A stretch of 64,000 bases of DNA, from the NCBI RefSeq assembly GCF_009728995.1, contig NZ_VTZW01000019.1:535983-599982 (forward strand), in the 5' to 3' direction. This document shows positions 52,990 to 61,913 of the stretch, one piece after another. A model generated the notes under the pieces. That model ran no database searches, had not been told where the DNA came from, and saw nothing but the letters and a program-made list of their open reading frames with translations. The number at the start of each line of letters is the position of its first letter. Positions within the stretch are counted from its first letter, which is position 1. The position numbers were made by a program, and so were the translations under genes. This stretch comes from Streptomonospora sp. PA3. GTDB taxonomy: Bacteria > Actinomycetota > Actinomycetes > Streptosporangiales > Streptosporangiaceae.

Positions 52990-54603
52990 ATGACGGTACC
53001 CACCCACCGCGTCGGCGAGGCGTCCTGGGACGCCTGGGGCGACCCCGCGCACGCCGTGTCGCTGTCGGAGTCCCAGCGCGACCTGATCGAGCGGGTGCTC
53101 GGCGCCGCGCCCGGCGACGCGCTTCCCCGCACCGCGGAGTCCGATCTGCGCCTGCCGCCCGGCGCCCTGCCCGACTCGGCCCGCACCGCCCTCGCCGAGG
53201 CCGTCGGCGCCGAGCACGTGGACACGGGCCCGGCCGCGCGGATCCGCCATACCGGCGGCAAGAGCACGCCGGACCTGCTGCGCCGCCGCGCCGGCGACGT
53301 CGCCGCGGCGCCCGACGCGGTCGTGCTGCCCGCCGACCACGACGAGGTCGCCGCGGTCCTCGCCGTGTGCGCCGAGCACGGCGTGGCCGTGGTGCCCTTC
53401 GGCGGCGGCACCAGCGTGGTGGGCGGGGTGGAGCCGCTGCGCGGCGGGTTCCCCGCTGCCGTCGCGCTGGACCTGCGGCGGCTGGACCGGCTCGTCGCCG
53501 TGGACACCGCCTCCCGGACCGCGACCCTGCAGGCGGGCCTGCGCACGCCCGAGGCCGAGGAGCTGCTGGCGGCGCACGGGCTGACGCTGGGCCACCAGCC
53601 GCAGAGCTACGAGTACGCCACCATCGGCGGCTACGCCGCCACCCGCTCCTGCGGCCAGTCCTCGGCCGGATACGGGCGCTTCGACGACATGGTGGTGTCC
53701 CTGCGGGCGGCCACGCCGCGCGGCACACTCGATCTGGGCCGCGCTCCCTCCTCGGCCGCCGGCCCGGACCTGCGCCGGCTGCTGCTGGGCTCGGAGGGCG
53801 CCTTCGGCGTCGTCACCGAGGTGACGCTGCGGGTGCGCCCCCTGCCCGAGGAGCAGCGGGACGAGGCCTGGTCCTTCCCCGACTTCGCCGCGGGAGCCCA
53901 GGCGCTGCGCGCGCTCGCCCAGAGCGGCGTGCGCCCCACGCTGGTCCGGCTCTCCGACGAGCAGGAGACGTTCGTCAACGCCGTCCTGGCCGGCGAGGAG
54001 GCCGCCCCCGGCTGCCTGGCGGTGATCACCCACGAGGGCCCCGCCGACCAGGTCGCGGCCGTGCGCGAGCTGTCGGCGGACGCCCTGCGGCGGGCCGGCG
54101 GCACCGAACTGGGCGCCGAGCCGGTCGCCCACTGGCGCAGCGGCCGCTACCTGGCCCCCTACCTGCGCGACGCCCTGCTGGACGCCGGCGTGCTGGCCGA
54201 GACCCTGGAGACCGCCACCACCTGGTCGGACCTGCACCGGCTGCGGGCGGCGGTCACCGACGCCCTCACCGGTGCGCTGACGACCGGCGGCGGCGCCGCG
54301 CCGCTGGTGCTGTGCCACGTCTCCCACGTCTACCCCGAGGGCGCGTCGCTGTACTTCACCGTCGCCGCGGCGGCCGGCGACGACCCGCTGGGCCGCTGGC
54401 GCGCCGCGAAGAAGGCGGCCGGCGACGCCATCGCCGCCCGCGGCGCCACCATCTCCCACCATCACGCGGTCGGCACCGACCACCGGCCGTGGATGGAGGC
54501 CGAGGTCGGCCCGCTGGGCGTGGAGGTGCTGCGCGCGGTCAAGGACGCGCTGGATCCGGCGGGCGTGCTCAACCCCGGCAAGCTGATCCCGGAGCGGCCA
54601 TGA
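52990..54603 (+). CDS. FAD-binding oxidase, alkyldihydroxyacetonephosphate synthase-like
   Basis: 537 aa. VAO-type FAD domain (VPFGGGTSVVGGVEPL, about residues 135-150), large substrate domain, and the His cluster ISHHHAVGTDH near residue 490 seen in alkyl-DHAP synthases. Corresponds in order to Rv2251. True ether-lipid synthesis in actinobacteria is not established, so the substrate is uncertain. Its stop overlaps the lipid kinase start (ATGA), coupling the two. Confidence 0.9.
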   Translation: MTVPTHRVGEASWDAWGDPAHAVSLSESQRDLIERVLGAAPGDALPRTAESDLRLPPGALPDSARTALAEAVGAEHVDTGPAARIRHTGGKSTPDLLRRRAGDVAAAPDAVVLPADHDEVAAVLAVCAEHGVAVVPFGGGTSVVGGVEPLRGGFPAAVALDLRRLDRLVAVDTASRTATLQAGLRTPEAEELLAAHGLTLGHQPQSYEYATIGGYAATRSCGQSSAGYGRFDDMVVSLRAATPRGTLDLGRAPSSAAGPDLRRLLLGSEGAFGVVTEVTLRVRPLPEEQRDEAWSFPDFAAGAQALRALAQSGVRPTLVRLSDEQETFVNAVLAGEEAAPGCLAVITHEGPADQVAAVRELSADALRRAGGTELGAEPVAHWRSGRYLAPYLRDALLDAGVLAETLETATTWSDLHRLRAAVTDALTGALTTGGGAAPLVLCHVSHVYPEGASLYFTVAAAAGDDPLGRWRAAKKAAGDAIAARGATISHHHAVGTDHRPWMEAEVGPLGVEVLRAVKDALDPAGVLNPGKLIPERP

Positions 54604-55538
54604 GCGCCGAGCGCGGGAGCGCGGCCCCCTCCGCGGTCACGCTGCTGGTGAACCCGGCTGCGGGCAGCCGGCGGGGTGCCGAGGTGGCGGCGCGGGCGTC
54701 GCGGCGGCTGCTGGCCCGCGGCGTCGAGGTCGATGTGGTGGCCGGGCGCGACGCCGCCGAGACGCGGCAGCGGGCCCGCGAGTCCGTGGCCGCGGGCGCC
54801 GACGTGCTGATCGCGGCCGGCGGCGACGGCATGGTCCACCTCGCGCTGCAGGAGCTGGCCGGCAGCTCCACCGCGCTGGCCGTGCTGCCCACCGGCAGCG
54901 GCAACGACTTCGCCCGCGTCCTGGGCATCCCGGCCGCGGACCCCGATGCGGCGGCCGACGTCCTCCTCGGCGGCGTCCGGCGGCGGATGGACCTGGGGCG
55001 GTGCTGGTCGCCGGAGGCCCCCGACCGCGCGCTGTGGTTCGGCACCGTGCTCACCAGCGGATTCGACTCCCTGGTCGTCGAGCGGACGCTGCGGATGCGC
55101 TGGCCGCGCGGCCGGATGCGCTATGCCGCGGCGGTGCTGGCGGAGCTGGGCCGGCTGCGGCCGCTGCCCTTCGCCGTCGAGGCCGACGGGCGCACCGAGG
55201 AGTGGGAGGCGGCCCTGGTCGCCGTCGGCAACACCGCCTGCTACGGCGGGGGCATGCGCGTCTGCCCGCACGCCGACCCCGGCGACGGCCGGCTCGCGGT
55301 CACGGTGGTGAGCCCGGGTTCGGCGGGCCAACTGCTGCGGGCGTTCCCCCGCATCTATCGGGGCACCCACACCACCCACCCGCTGGTGCGCACGTTCCAC
55401 GCCCGCAGCCTGCGGGTGCACACCCCCGGCATGCGGGCCTACGCCGACGGGGAGCCGGCGGGGCCGCTGCCGCTGGCGGCCGAGGCCGTGCCCGGCGCCG
55501 TGGAGGTCCTGGTGCCCGCCCGGTCCGCGTCCGGCTGA
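54600..55538 (+). CDS. Diacylglycerol/lipid kinase (YegS/BmrU family)
   Basis: 312 aa. DAGK catalytic domain: VNPAAGSRRG, AAGGDGMVHLALQEL, PTGSGNDFARVLG; C-terminal beta domain with CYGGGMRVCPHADPGDG. Phosphorylates diacylglycerol or a related lipid to feed phospholipid synthesis; Rv2252, at the matching position in M. tuberculosis, is a diacylglycerol kinase. Coupled to the preceding FAD oxidase. Confidence 0.93.
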   Translation: MSAERGSAAPSAVTLLVNPAAGSRRGAEVAARASRRLLARGVEVDVVAGRDAAETRQRARESVAAGADVLIAAGGDGMVHLALQELAGSSTALAVLPTGSGNDFARVLGIPAADPDAAADVLLGGVRRRMDLGRCWSPEAPDRALWFGTVLTSGFDSLVVERTLRMRWPRGRMRYAAAVLAELGRLRPLPFAVEADGRTEEWEAALVAVGNTACYGGGMRVCPHADPGDGRLAVTVVSPGSAGQLLRAFPRIYRGTHTTHPLVRTFHARSLRVHTPGMRAYADGEPAGPLPLAAEAVPGAVEVLVPARSASG

Positions 55539-55985
55539 CCCGTCGCCGGCCGACCGCCCTAGAAGCAATGCCGTGTGGTTGAGCGTGCGGCCCATGTGTC
55601 ACATCTCCGGAAACCTGGACGGAGCCCCTGGGCCGGGGCCCGCGCGGATCGGCCCCGCTGCCCGCCGGTGGCGGTGCGCGACGAGGGGGCGCACCCAGAG
55701 GCGTTCCGGCGCGCCTCACCCACCCGCACACCCCCGACCGGAACCCCGCACGCCCGATTTCATCTGACTCTCCGGCGCCGATGGGCGCGGGTCAGCCTCG
55801 CGTCGGAAGAAGCGGGCCCCTCCGGCCGGGGCAGGAGGAGCCCGCTGCCGCCGCCCCGTCCGGTCCCGGTCGGGCGGGGCGAGGTTCGGCGGTTCCGGCG
55901 GGCCGCGCCCGGAGGGGAAGGGCGCGTCCCGCCGGTCCCGCCCCCGCCCCGGCTGTTCCGTGTCCAGTCGGGGCGGAGGTCCTGG
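55539..55985. other. Gene-free interval (447 bp) with motif copy 3
   Basis: Contains one ~72-bp-type unit (about 55640-55700) and the AT-rich motif (55752-55770) but no core element. A GC-rich hairpin (about 55808-55842) before the esterase gene end may terminate both convergent transcripts. Confidence 0.6.
55752..55770. repeat. Conserved AT-rich motif, copy 3
   Basis: GCCCGATTTCATCTGACTC, preceded by GGAACCCCGCAC, on the same strand as copies 1 and 2. Confidence 0.75.
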
Positions 55986-57308
55986 CTAACGCCCGTGGCC
56001 CGGGCGGAAGAGCCGCAGGGGGACGGCGTCGGCCATGGCCGCCATGCCGGTGTCGTTGGGATGCAGGTGGTCGCCGCTGTCGTAGGCGGGGTTGAGCCGC
56101 TGCGGGTCGTCGGGGTCGGCCATCACCTTCGCGAAGTCGATGACGGCGTCGTACTCCCCGCTGGTGCGGATCCACTCGTTGACCGCCTGGCGCTTGGCCT
56201 CGTTCTCCTCGCTGTAGAACCCGAGCGTGTCGCCCTTGAAGGGCAGGATGGTGCCGCCGTAGATCTTCAGGCCCGCCGCGCGGGCCCGCGCGATCAGCTG
56301 GCGGTGCGCGCCGATGATCTCCTCGGCGGTGACGGTCTCGGCCTCCGGAGCCGAGGTGCCGGGGTGGCCGAGGTCGTTGACCCCCAGCAGCACGATCACG
56401 TGCTCGGCGCCCGGGTGGGCCAGCACGTCGCGATCGAACCGGCGCAGGGCGCTCTGCCCGAAGAAGGCCGCGTAGCCCTCGGCCTCGCTGCCCTCGGGCG
56501 GGTTGGGGTCGTGCAGCAGCCGGTTGCCGGCGATGCCCGAGTTCAGCACGCCCATGCGGCCGCCCAGCCGCTCGGCGAGCAGGTCGGGCCAGCGGTTGTT
56601 CGCGCCGACGGTGGTCTCGGAGCCGTCGGTGATCGAGTCGCCCAGCGCGACGAGGGCCCCCGCGTGCTTGCCGCGGGCGCGCACGCTGACGCCGGAGAGG
56701 AAGTGCCACTGGGTCATGGTGGCGGTGGGCGCGACCGAGGGCTTGCCCGTCACGTTGCCCGCGGCGACGACGTTCTCCTGGAACGAGAACCCGTGCAGGG
56801 TGGTCACCGGGGTGCGCTCGGGCAGGTGGATGCTGACCACCAGGTCCGAGCGCGGCGGCAGGCGCAGCTCCACCGGGTCGCTGAGCATCGGCGCGCCGGC
56901 CGGGACCGTCACCGAGGTCCGGCCGCCGAAGGTGACGGGCCGATCGGTGCCGGGGTCGATGTCGGTGCCGGAGGAACCCGCGCGCAGCGCGACGCGGACC
57001 TCGCCGATGCGCAGCGGGGTCTCGCCGAACTCGTTGGTCAGCCGCAGCCGCAGGCGGTCGCCGCCGATGCTGGTGTGCACGACCTGGCGGACGGTTTCGT
57101 CGTGCAGGACGGGGGTGGCCGACTCGGGGGTGGCGGTGGGCACCGCCATCCAGGTACCCACCCAGCTGCGGTGGCCGCCGCCGGGATGGTGCCGGGGCGG
57201 CTCCGCGGTGCTGGTGGCGGTGGCGGCGCCGGCCAGCAGCAGCGCGCCGGCCAGGGCCGCGGCGAGGTACCGGGGGCGGTAACGGGGGATGCTCGCCGGA
57301 CGGGGCAT
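55986..57308 (-). CDS. Secreted SGNH/GDSL hydrolase
   Basis: 440 aa. Signal peptide (residues 1-35), an N-terminal beta domain (50-200), then the SGNH hydrolase domain: Ser225 in LGDSITDG, block III GVNDLG, and catalytic Asp/His in SGDHLHPND. Likely a carbohydrate esterase or lipase acting outside the cell. It starts 3 bp after a secreted CE4 deacetylase gene and lies beside a LacI gene and a GH10 xylanase, so removal of acetyl or acyl groups from xylan is a sensible role. Confidence 0.92.
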   Translation of the reverse strand: MPRPASIPRYRPRYLAAALAGALLLAGAATATSTAEPPRHHPGGGHRSWVGTWMAVPTATPESATPVLHDETVRQVVHTSIGGDRLRLRLTNEFGETPLRIGEVRVALRAGSSGTDIDPGTDRPVTFGGRTSVTVPAGAPMLSDPVELRLPPRSDLVVSIHLPERTPVTTLHGFSFQENVVAAGNVTGKPSVAPTATMTQWHFLSGVSVRARGKHAGALVALGDSITDGSETTVGANNRWPDLLAERLGGRMGVLNSGIAGNRLLHDPNPPEGSEAEGYAAFFGQSALRRFDRDVLAHPGAEHVIVLLGVNDLGHPGTSAPEAETVTAEEIIGAHRQLIARARAAGLKIYGGTILPFKGDTLGFYSEENEAKRQAVNEWIRTSGEYDAVIDFAKVMADPDDPQRLNPAYDSGDHLHPNDTGMAAMADAVPLRLFRPGHGR

Positions 57309-57311
57309 CGC

Positions 57312-58061
57312 CTACCCCCTGCGCGCCGGGCGGGCGAAGTGCCAGCCGTCGGCCTCAAGCTGAGGGATGATGCGGTCCACGGCCTCGACCGTCTGGCTGC
57401 GGTCGCCGCCGCCGTCGTGCAGGAGCACCACCGAGCGCGGCGTGATCCCCTCTTGCAGTCGGCGGACCAGCTCGTCGGTGCCGGGCGGCACCCAGTCCTC
57501 CACCGCCAGGCTCCAGCCCAGCGGCTGCATGCCCAGGTCGGCCGCCACCTCGGGGCTCTGGCCCCAGGCGCCGTAGGGTGCGCGGAAGTAGGGGATGCGG
57601 GCGTTGGGGACCGCCTCGCGGATCGCGGCGTTGGTCGCGCGCATGTCGGCGCGCAGCTCCGCGGGCGACCAGCCGCTGAGGTCGTCGTGGCGCATCGAGT
57701 GGTTGCACAGGGTGTGCCCCTCGTCGGCGATGCGCCGCACGATGTCCGGGTGCTGGCGCACATGCTCTCCCCAGAGGCAGAACACGGCCTTGACCTTGTG
57801 CTTGGCGAGCACGTCGAGCAACCGGGGGGTGTTGCGCTGGTGGGGGCCGTCGTCGAAGGTCAGGGCGACGGCCTTGCCGCCGCGCTGGGTCCGGTCGACG
57901 ATCTCGGCGGTGGCCGGGCCGCGGCCCTTGCCGGGGTCGTGGCGGGTGTGCGGTCCCTGGGCCGCCTGGGCCGGCACCGCGGCGCAGAAGGCGAGTCCGA
58001 TGGTGAGCAGGCCCGCCAGCAGGCGGCCCGGCTTGGGGGATCGTCGGCGCGTGGTCGTCAC
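57312..58061 (-). CDS. Secreted polysaccharide deacetylase (CE4)
   Basis: 249 aa. Signal peptide (cleavage near QAAQG). NodB domain motifs: TFDDGP (Asp70, Asp71), metal His121 and His125 in NHSMRHDD, RAPYG, and LLHDGGG. Deacetylates acetyl-xylan, chitin or peptidoglycan; xylan is favoured by the neighbours and shared operator. GTG 58061 follows AAGGAGG. First gene of a two-gene operon with the SGNH hydrolase. Confidence 0.92.
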   Translation of the reverse strand: MTTTRRRSPKPGRLLAGLLTIGLAFCAAVPAQAAQGPHTRHDPGKGRGPATAEIVDRTQRGGKAVALTFDDGPHQRNTPRLLDVLAKHKVKAVFCLWGEHVRQHPDIVRRIADEGHTLCNHSMRHDDLSGWSPAELRADMRATNAAIREAVPNARIPYFRAPYGAWGQSPEVAADLGMQPLGWSLAVEDWVPPGTDELVRRLQEGITPRSVVLLHDGGGDRSQTVEAVDRIIPQLEADGWHFARPARRG

Positions 58062-58088
58062 ACAGGCCTCCTTGGCCGCTCTCCACGG

Positions 58089-58106
58089 TTCCGGAATTTT
58101 CCGGAA
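58089..58106. promoter_or_regulatory. LacI operator, deacetylase side
   Basis: TTCCGGAA-TT-TTCCGGAA, 8-bp arms with a 2-nt spacer, 27 bp before the CE4 start. It shares CGGAA-Y-TTTCCGGAA with the site before the xylanase. Confidence 0.8.
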
Positions 58107-58180
58107 TGTGAAGGCAACCTAAAGAGAGCGGGGCCGCCGTGTCAACGTGCCGCGCCCGGCGACCGCGAACCGGGGCGGCC

Positions 58181-59212
58181 TCACCCCCGCGGCGAGTCGG
58201 GGACGGCCGCGGTGCTGTCGCGGACGACCAGCTCGGTGGCCAACTCGACCCTGGGGCTCTCGATCGCCTCGCCCTGGATCAGCCGGTACACGGTCCGCAC
58301 CGCGAGGCGGCCCATCTCGGCCAGCGGCTGGCGCACCGTCGTCAGCGGCGGCGAGGCCCAGCGCGCCTCGGGCAGGTCGTCGAAGCCGATCACGCTGACG
58401 TCGGCGGGGACGCGCAGGCCCCGCCGGCGCAGCGCCTCGTAGACGCCCAGGGTCATCTGGTCGCTGGCGGCGAAGACGGCCGTCGGCGGATCGCCGAGGC
58501 CGAACAGGTGCTCGCCGGCGCGAAAGCCCGACTCGTAGTCGAACTCGCCCGGCACCACGAGGTCGTCGTCGACGCCCAGCCCCGCGGTCTCCAATCCGGC
58601 CCGGTAGCCGTCCAGGCGCGCGCGGCTGCACCACAGCTCGGGCCGCCCGGCCACGAAGGCGATGCGCCGGTGCCCCAGGCTGATCAGGTGGTCGGTGGCG
58701 CTGAGGCCGCCGGCCCAGTTGGTGGATCCGATGGTGGGCACGGCGAGGTCGGGCACGCCGACCGGGTCGATCACCACGGCCGGCAGGTGCAGGTCCTCCA
58801 ACTCGGCGCGCAGCGAGGAGTCCAGGTCGGTGGTGACCAGGATGGCGCCGTCGCTGGTGCGCGAGCGCACGTTCTGCAGCCACTGCCGGGTGGAGCTCGC
58901 CCGCCGGTGGATGGCCGAGACGACGATGCCGCTGCCCGCCGCGTGCGCCGCGTCCTCGACTCCGCGGATGATCTCGACCGCCCACGGGCTGTCGAGGTCG
59001 TTGAAGACGAGGTCCAATAGACCGACCAGCTCGCGGCTGCGGCTGCCGCGCCGCCGGTAGCCGCGGGCCCGCAGCAGGGACTCGATGCGCTCGCGGGTGG
59101 CCGGAGCCACGTCGCCCCGGCCGTTGAGGACGCGCGAAACGGTCGGCGCGGAGACGCCCGCCTCCTCGGCGATGGCGGAGATGGTCACGGCTGGGGTCGG
59201 GGTATCGGCCAC
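58181..59212 (-). CDS. LacI family regulator of the xylan genes
   Basis: 343 aa. Helix-turn-helix VTISAIAEEAGVSAPTVSRV (residues 9-28), then a sugar-binding effector domain (VIGFDDLPEARWASPPLTTV). GTG 59212 follows AAGGAGGAG. It lies between the CE4/SGNH operon and the GH10 gene, each of which carries CGGAA-Y-TTTCCGGAA; this protein is the likely repressor of both, induced by xylo-oligosaccharides. Confidence 0.93.
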   Translation of the reverse strand: MADTPTPAVTISAIAEEAGVSAPTVSRVLNGRGDVAPATRERIESLLRARGYRRRGSRSRELVGLLDLVFNDLDSPWAVEIIRGVEDAAHAAGSGIVVSAIHRRASSTRQWLQNVRSRTSDGAILVTTDLDSSLRAELEDLHLPAVVIDPVGVPDLAVPTIGSTNWAGGLSATDHLISLGHRRIAFVAGRPELWCSRARLDGYRAGLETAGLGVDDDLVVPGEFDYESGFRAGEHLFGLGDPPTAVFAASDQMTLGVYEALRRRGLRVPADVSVIGFDDLPEARWASPPLTTVRQPLAEMGRLAVRTVYRLIQGEAIESPRVELATELVVRDSTAAVPDSPRG

Positions 59213-59367
59213 TGCTCCTCCTTCGTACCTACCCAGAGTACGGACCCGGCAGGAGCGGCGAGCGCCCCGGTCGCCGCTGCGGCGGCGCCCGCCGGGTCCG
59301 GTTCCGGGGCGGCTGCGGGTATTGACGCCCTGGCCAGGAGCGTTTACTGTCCTTCGACGCCGTAAAA

Positions 59368-59382
59368 CGGAACTTTCCGGAA
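59368..59382. promoter_or_regulatory. LacI operator, xylanase side
   Basis: CGGAACTTTCCGGAA, differing from the deacetylase-side site at one of 15 bases; 35 bp before the xylanase ATG. Confidence 0.8.
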
Positions 59383-59416
59383 ATCGACGACGGCAGACCC
59401 GAATGGGAGTCCCCCC

Positions 59417-60583
59417 ATGAAACCCATCCGCTTCGCCACCACCGCCCTGGCCGCGGCCGCCATCACCGTGCCGCTGGCCGCATCGCCGGCCTCCGCCGGC
59501 CCCGGCCACGACCACTGGCCGCCCCACCACTCCAACGGCAAGGCCGAGCGGCTGCGCTGGGCCGCGCCCGACGGCTTCTACATCGGCACCGCCGTCGCCG
59601 GGGGCGGCCACCACCTCGAACAGGACTACCCCGACCCCTTCACCTCCGACCGCAAGTACCGCAAGACGCTCGCGCGCCAGTTCAACTCGGTCTCGCCCGA
59701 GAACCAGATGAAGTGGGAGTACATCCACCCCGAGCGCGACGAGTACAACTTCGAGATGGCCGACCGCATCGTCGGCTTCGCCGAACGCCACGGCCAGGTG
59801 GTGCGCGGCCACACCCTGCTGTGGCACAGCCAGAACCCGGCCTGGCTGGAGGAGGGCGAGTTCACCGACGCCGAGCTGCGCGCGATCCTCAAAGACCACA
59901 TCTTCACCGTGGTCGGCCGCTACAAGGGCAGCATCCAGCAGTGGGACGTCGCCAACGAGATCTTCGACGGCGACGGCAACCTGCGCACCCAGGAGAACAT
60001 CTGGCTGCGCGAGCTGGGGCCGGGCATCATCGCCGACGCCTTCCGCTGGGCCCACCAGGCCGACCCGCACGCCGAGCTGTACTTCAACGACTACGGCGTC
60101 GAGGGCGTCAACGCCAAGAGCGACGCCTACTACGAGCTCACGCAGGAACTGCTCGCCGACGGCGTACCGGTCCACGGCTTCTCCGCCCAGGCCCACCTCA
60201 GCCTGGACTACCCCTTCCCGGGCAGCATGGAGGAGAACCTGCGCCGCTTCAGCGAGCTGGGCCTGGGCACGGCCGTCACCGAGGTCGACGTCCGGATGAC
60301 CCTGCCCGAAAGCGGCCAGCCGACCCAGGAGCAGCTGGAGACGCAGGCCGACTACTACCGCCAGACCCTTGAGGCCTGCCTGGACGTCGAAAGCTGCGAC
60401 TCCTACACGATCTGGGGCTTCACCGACAAGTACTCCTGGGTGCCGGTGTTCTTCGAGGGCCAGGGCTCGGCCACGGTCATGACCGCCGACTACACCCGCA
60501 AGCCGTCCTTCTTCGCCTTGCACGAGACGCTGAAGGACGAGAAGCGGCCGGGCTGGCCCGGCCGCGGACGGGGGGGCCACTAG
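59417..60583 (+). CDS. Secreted GH10 endo-1,4-beta-xylanase
   Basis: 388 aa. Signal peptide with cleavage near SPASAGPG (residue ~27). GH10 TIM barrel: RGHTLLWHSQ, acid/base Glu181 (WDVANEIFD), nucleophile Glu289 (VTEVDVR), and the C-terminal WGFTDKYSW. No carbohydrate-binding module, only a short Arg/Gly tail. Cuts the xylan backbone outside the cell. Divergent from the LacI gene; operator at 59368-59382. Confidence 0.95.
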   Translation: MKPIRFATTALAAAAITVPLAASPASAGPGHDHWPPHHSNGKAERLRWAAPDGFYIGTAVAGGGHHLEQDYPDPFTSDRKYRKTLARQFNSVSPENQMKWEYIHPERDEYNFEMADRIVGFAERHGQVVRGHTLLWHSQNPAWLEEGEFTDAELRAILKDHIFTVVGRYKGSIQQWDVANEIFDGDGNLRTQENIWLRELGPGIIADAFRWAHQADPHAELYFNDYGVEGVNAKSDAYYELTQELLADGVPVHGFSAQAHLSLDYPFPGSMEENLRRFSELGLGTAVTEVDVRMTLPESGQPTQEQLETQADYYRQTLEACLDVESCDSYTIWGFTDKYSWVPVFFEGQGSATVMTADYTRKPSFFALHETLKDEKRPGWPGRGRGGH

Positions 60584-60601
60584 CGGCCGCCCGCCGATGG
60601 G

Positions 60602-60651
60602 CGCCGCGGTCCGTTCGCCTCCGGTCGGGCAGGGGTGAACGGACCGCGGCG
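60602..60651. terminator. Terminator hairpin after xylanase
   Basis: 15-bp arms (60602-60616 with 60637-60651) around a 20-nt loop. Confidence 0.75.
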
Positions 60652-60680
60652 GCCCGCCCCCCCGCGCGGGGGGGCGGGCC
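60651..60680. terminator. 30-bp perfect palindrome, second terminator
   Basis: Starts at the last base of the first hairpin; seven-C and seven-G runs pair with no loop. Back-to-back hairpins insulate the xylanase from the two-component genes. Confidence 0.7.
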
Positions 60681-60755
60681 CGCGCGCCGCGCGTGCGGCT
60701 CCGGCACCGCCGCGCCCTCCTCCTTTCGGCCGTTCCCGGCCCAGGCGTGCCCTCC

Positions 60756-60761
60756 TACGAT
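60756..60761 (+). promoter_or_regulatory. -10 box for a leaderless transcript
   Basis: TACGAT ends 6 nt before GTG 60768, the spacing for transcription starting at the start codon. No ribosome site is present. Confidence 0.5.
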
Positions 60762-60767
60762 GAGGGC

Positions 60768-61913
60768 GTGCACGCATTCGCCGGGTCCGTCTGGAACGAG
60801 CCCCGCCCTCCCCTCCCCGCCTCGGGGCCGCTTCGGGACTGGGCCCTGGTGGCGGTCCTCGTCGCGCTGACCGCGGCCGACGGCGTGGTGCGCCCCGGCC
60901 CGCCGGAGCGCTGGGCGGCGGTGGCCCTCATCGCCGTGCTGCTGCTCACGCTGCCGTGGCGGCGCAGCAGGCCGCTGCTCATGATCGCGATCGCCTGCCC
61001 CGCCGCGGCGCTCGCCGAACCGCTGACGGGCTCCGCGGCCGAGCCGGTCACGGCCGTGTTCCTGATCCTGCTGCCCTACTCCCTGTACCGCTGGGGGTCG
61101 GGGCGCGAGATCGTCGCCGGAACGGCGGTCATACTCGCCGGACTCCTCTTCGCTCTGGCCTTCGCCGACATCCCGCTCGCCGACGCCCTCGGCGGGGGCG
61201 CGGTGCTCGCGGCGGCCCTCGCCTTGGCCGCCGCGCTGCGCTACCGCTCCCGGGCCCGGATGCGCGAGCTGGACCGGATCAAAAGCCTCGAACGCGAGGC
61301 CCTGGCTCGCGACCTGCACGACACGGTCGCCCACCACGTCTCGGCGATGGCCGTCCGCGCCCAGGCGGGGCTGGCGACCGCCTCCGCCCGCCCCGACGCG
61401 GCCGTCGAGGCGCTGCGCGTGATCGAGGACGAGGCGACCCGCACCCTGGCCGAGATGCGCGCGATGGTCCGCGTCCTGCGCCGCGGCGACCGGACCGCGG
61501 CGGCCGAGGGCACCCCCGGCCGCGGAGTCGCCGATCTGCGCGCCCTGGCGAGCGAACCCGGCGCCCGGCCCGCCGTGGAGGTGCGCATCCGCGGCGACGC
61601 CGACCGGTTGCCCGGGGCGACGGCGGCCGCGCTCTACCGGCTCGCCCAGGAGGCCGTCACCAACGCGCGCCGCCACGCCCGCCACGCCACGCGGATCGAC
61701 GTCTGCATACGGGCCGAGGACGCCGCGGTGCGCCTGGACGTGCACGACGACGGCGAGGCCGGACCGCGGCGCCCGGCCTCGCCGGGATACGGGCTCATCG
61801 GCATGGCCGAGCGCGCGGAACTGCTCGGCGGGACCTGCGCGGCCGGCCCGGATCCCCAGCGCGGGGGCTGGAGCGTTTCAGCGGTGCTGCCGCGCACGGA
61901 GGGGGCGTCGTGA
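60768..61913 (+). CDS. NarL-type sensor histidine kinase
   Basis: 381 aa. Five or six N-terminal membrane helices (residues 25-160) without an extracellular sensor domain, then HisKA_3 dimerisation with His184 (ARDLHDTVAHH) and a HATPase (AQEAVTNARRHA, GYGLIGMAERAELLGG). Overlaps its response regulator gene by 4 bp (GTGA). The signal is unknown; kinases of this build often sense membrane or cell-wall stress. Confidence 0.93.
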   Translation: MHAFAGSVWNEPRPPLPASGPLRDWALVAVLVALTAADGVVRPGPPERWAAVALIAVLLLTLPWRRSRPLLMIAIACPAAALAEPLTGSAAEPVTAVFLILLPYSLYRWGSGREIVAGTAVILAGLLFALAFADIPLADALGGGAVLAAALALAAALRYRSRARMRELDRIKSLEREALARDLHDTVAHHVSAMAVRAQAGLATASARPDAAVEALRVIEDEATRTLAEMRAMVRVLRRGDRTAAAEGTPGRGVADLRALASEPGARPAVEVRIRGDADRLPGATAAALYRLAQEAVTNARRHARHATRIDVCIRAEDAAVRLDVHDDGEAGPRRPASPGYGLIGMAERAELLGGTCAAGPDPQRGGWSVSAVLPRTEGAS

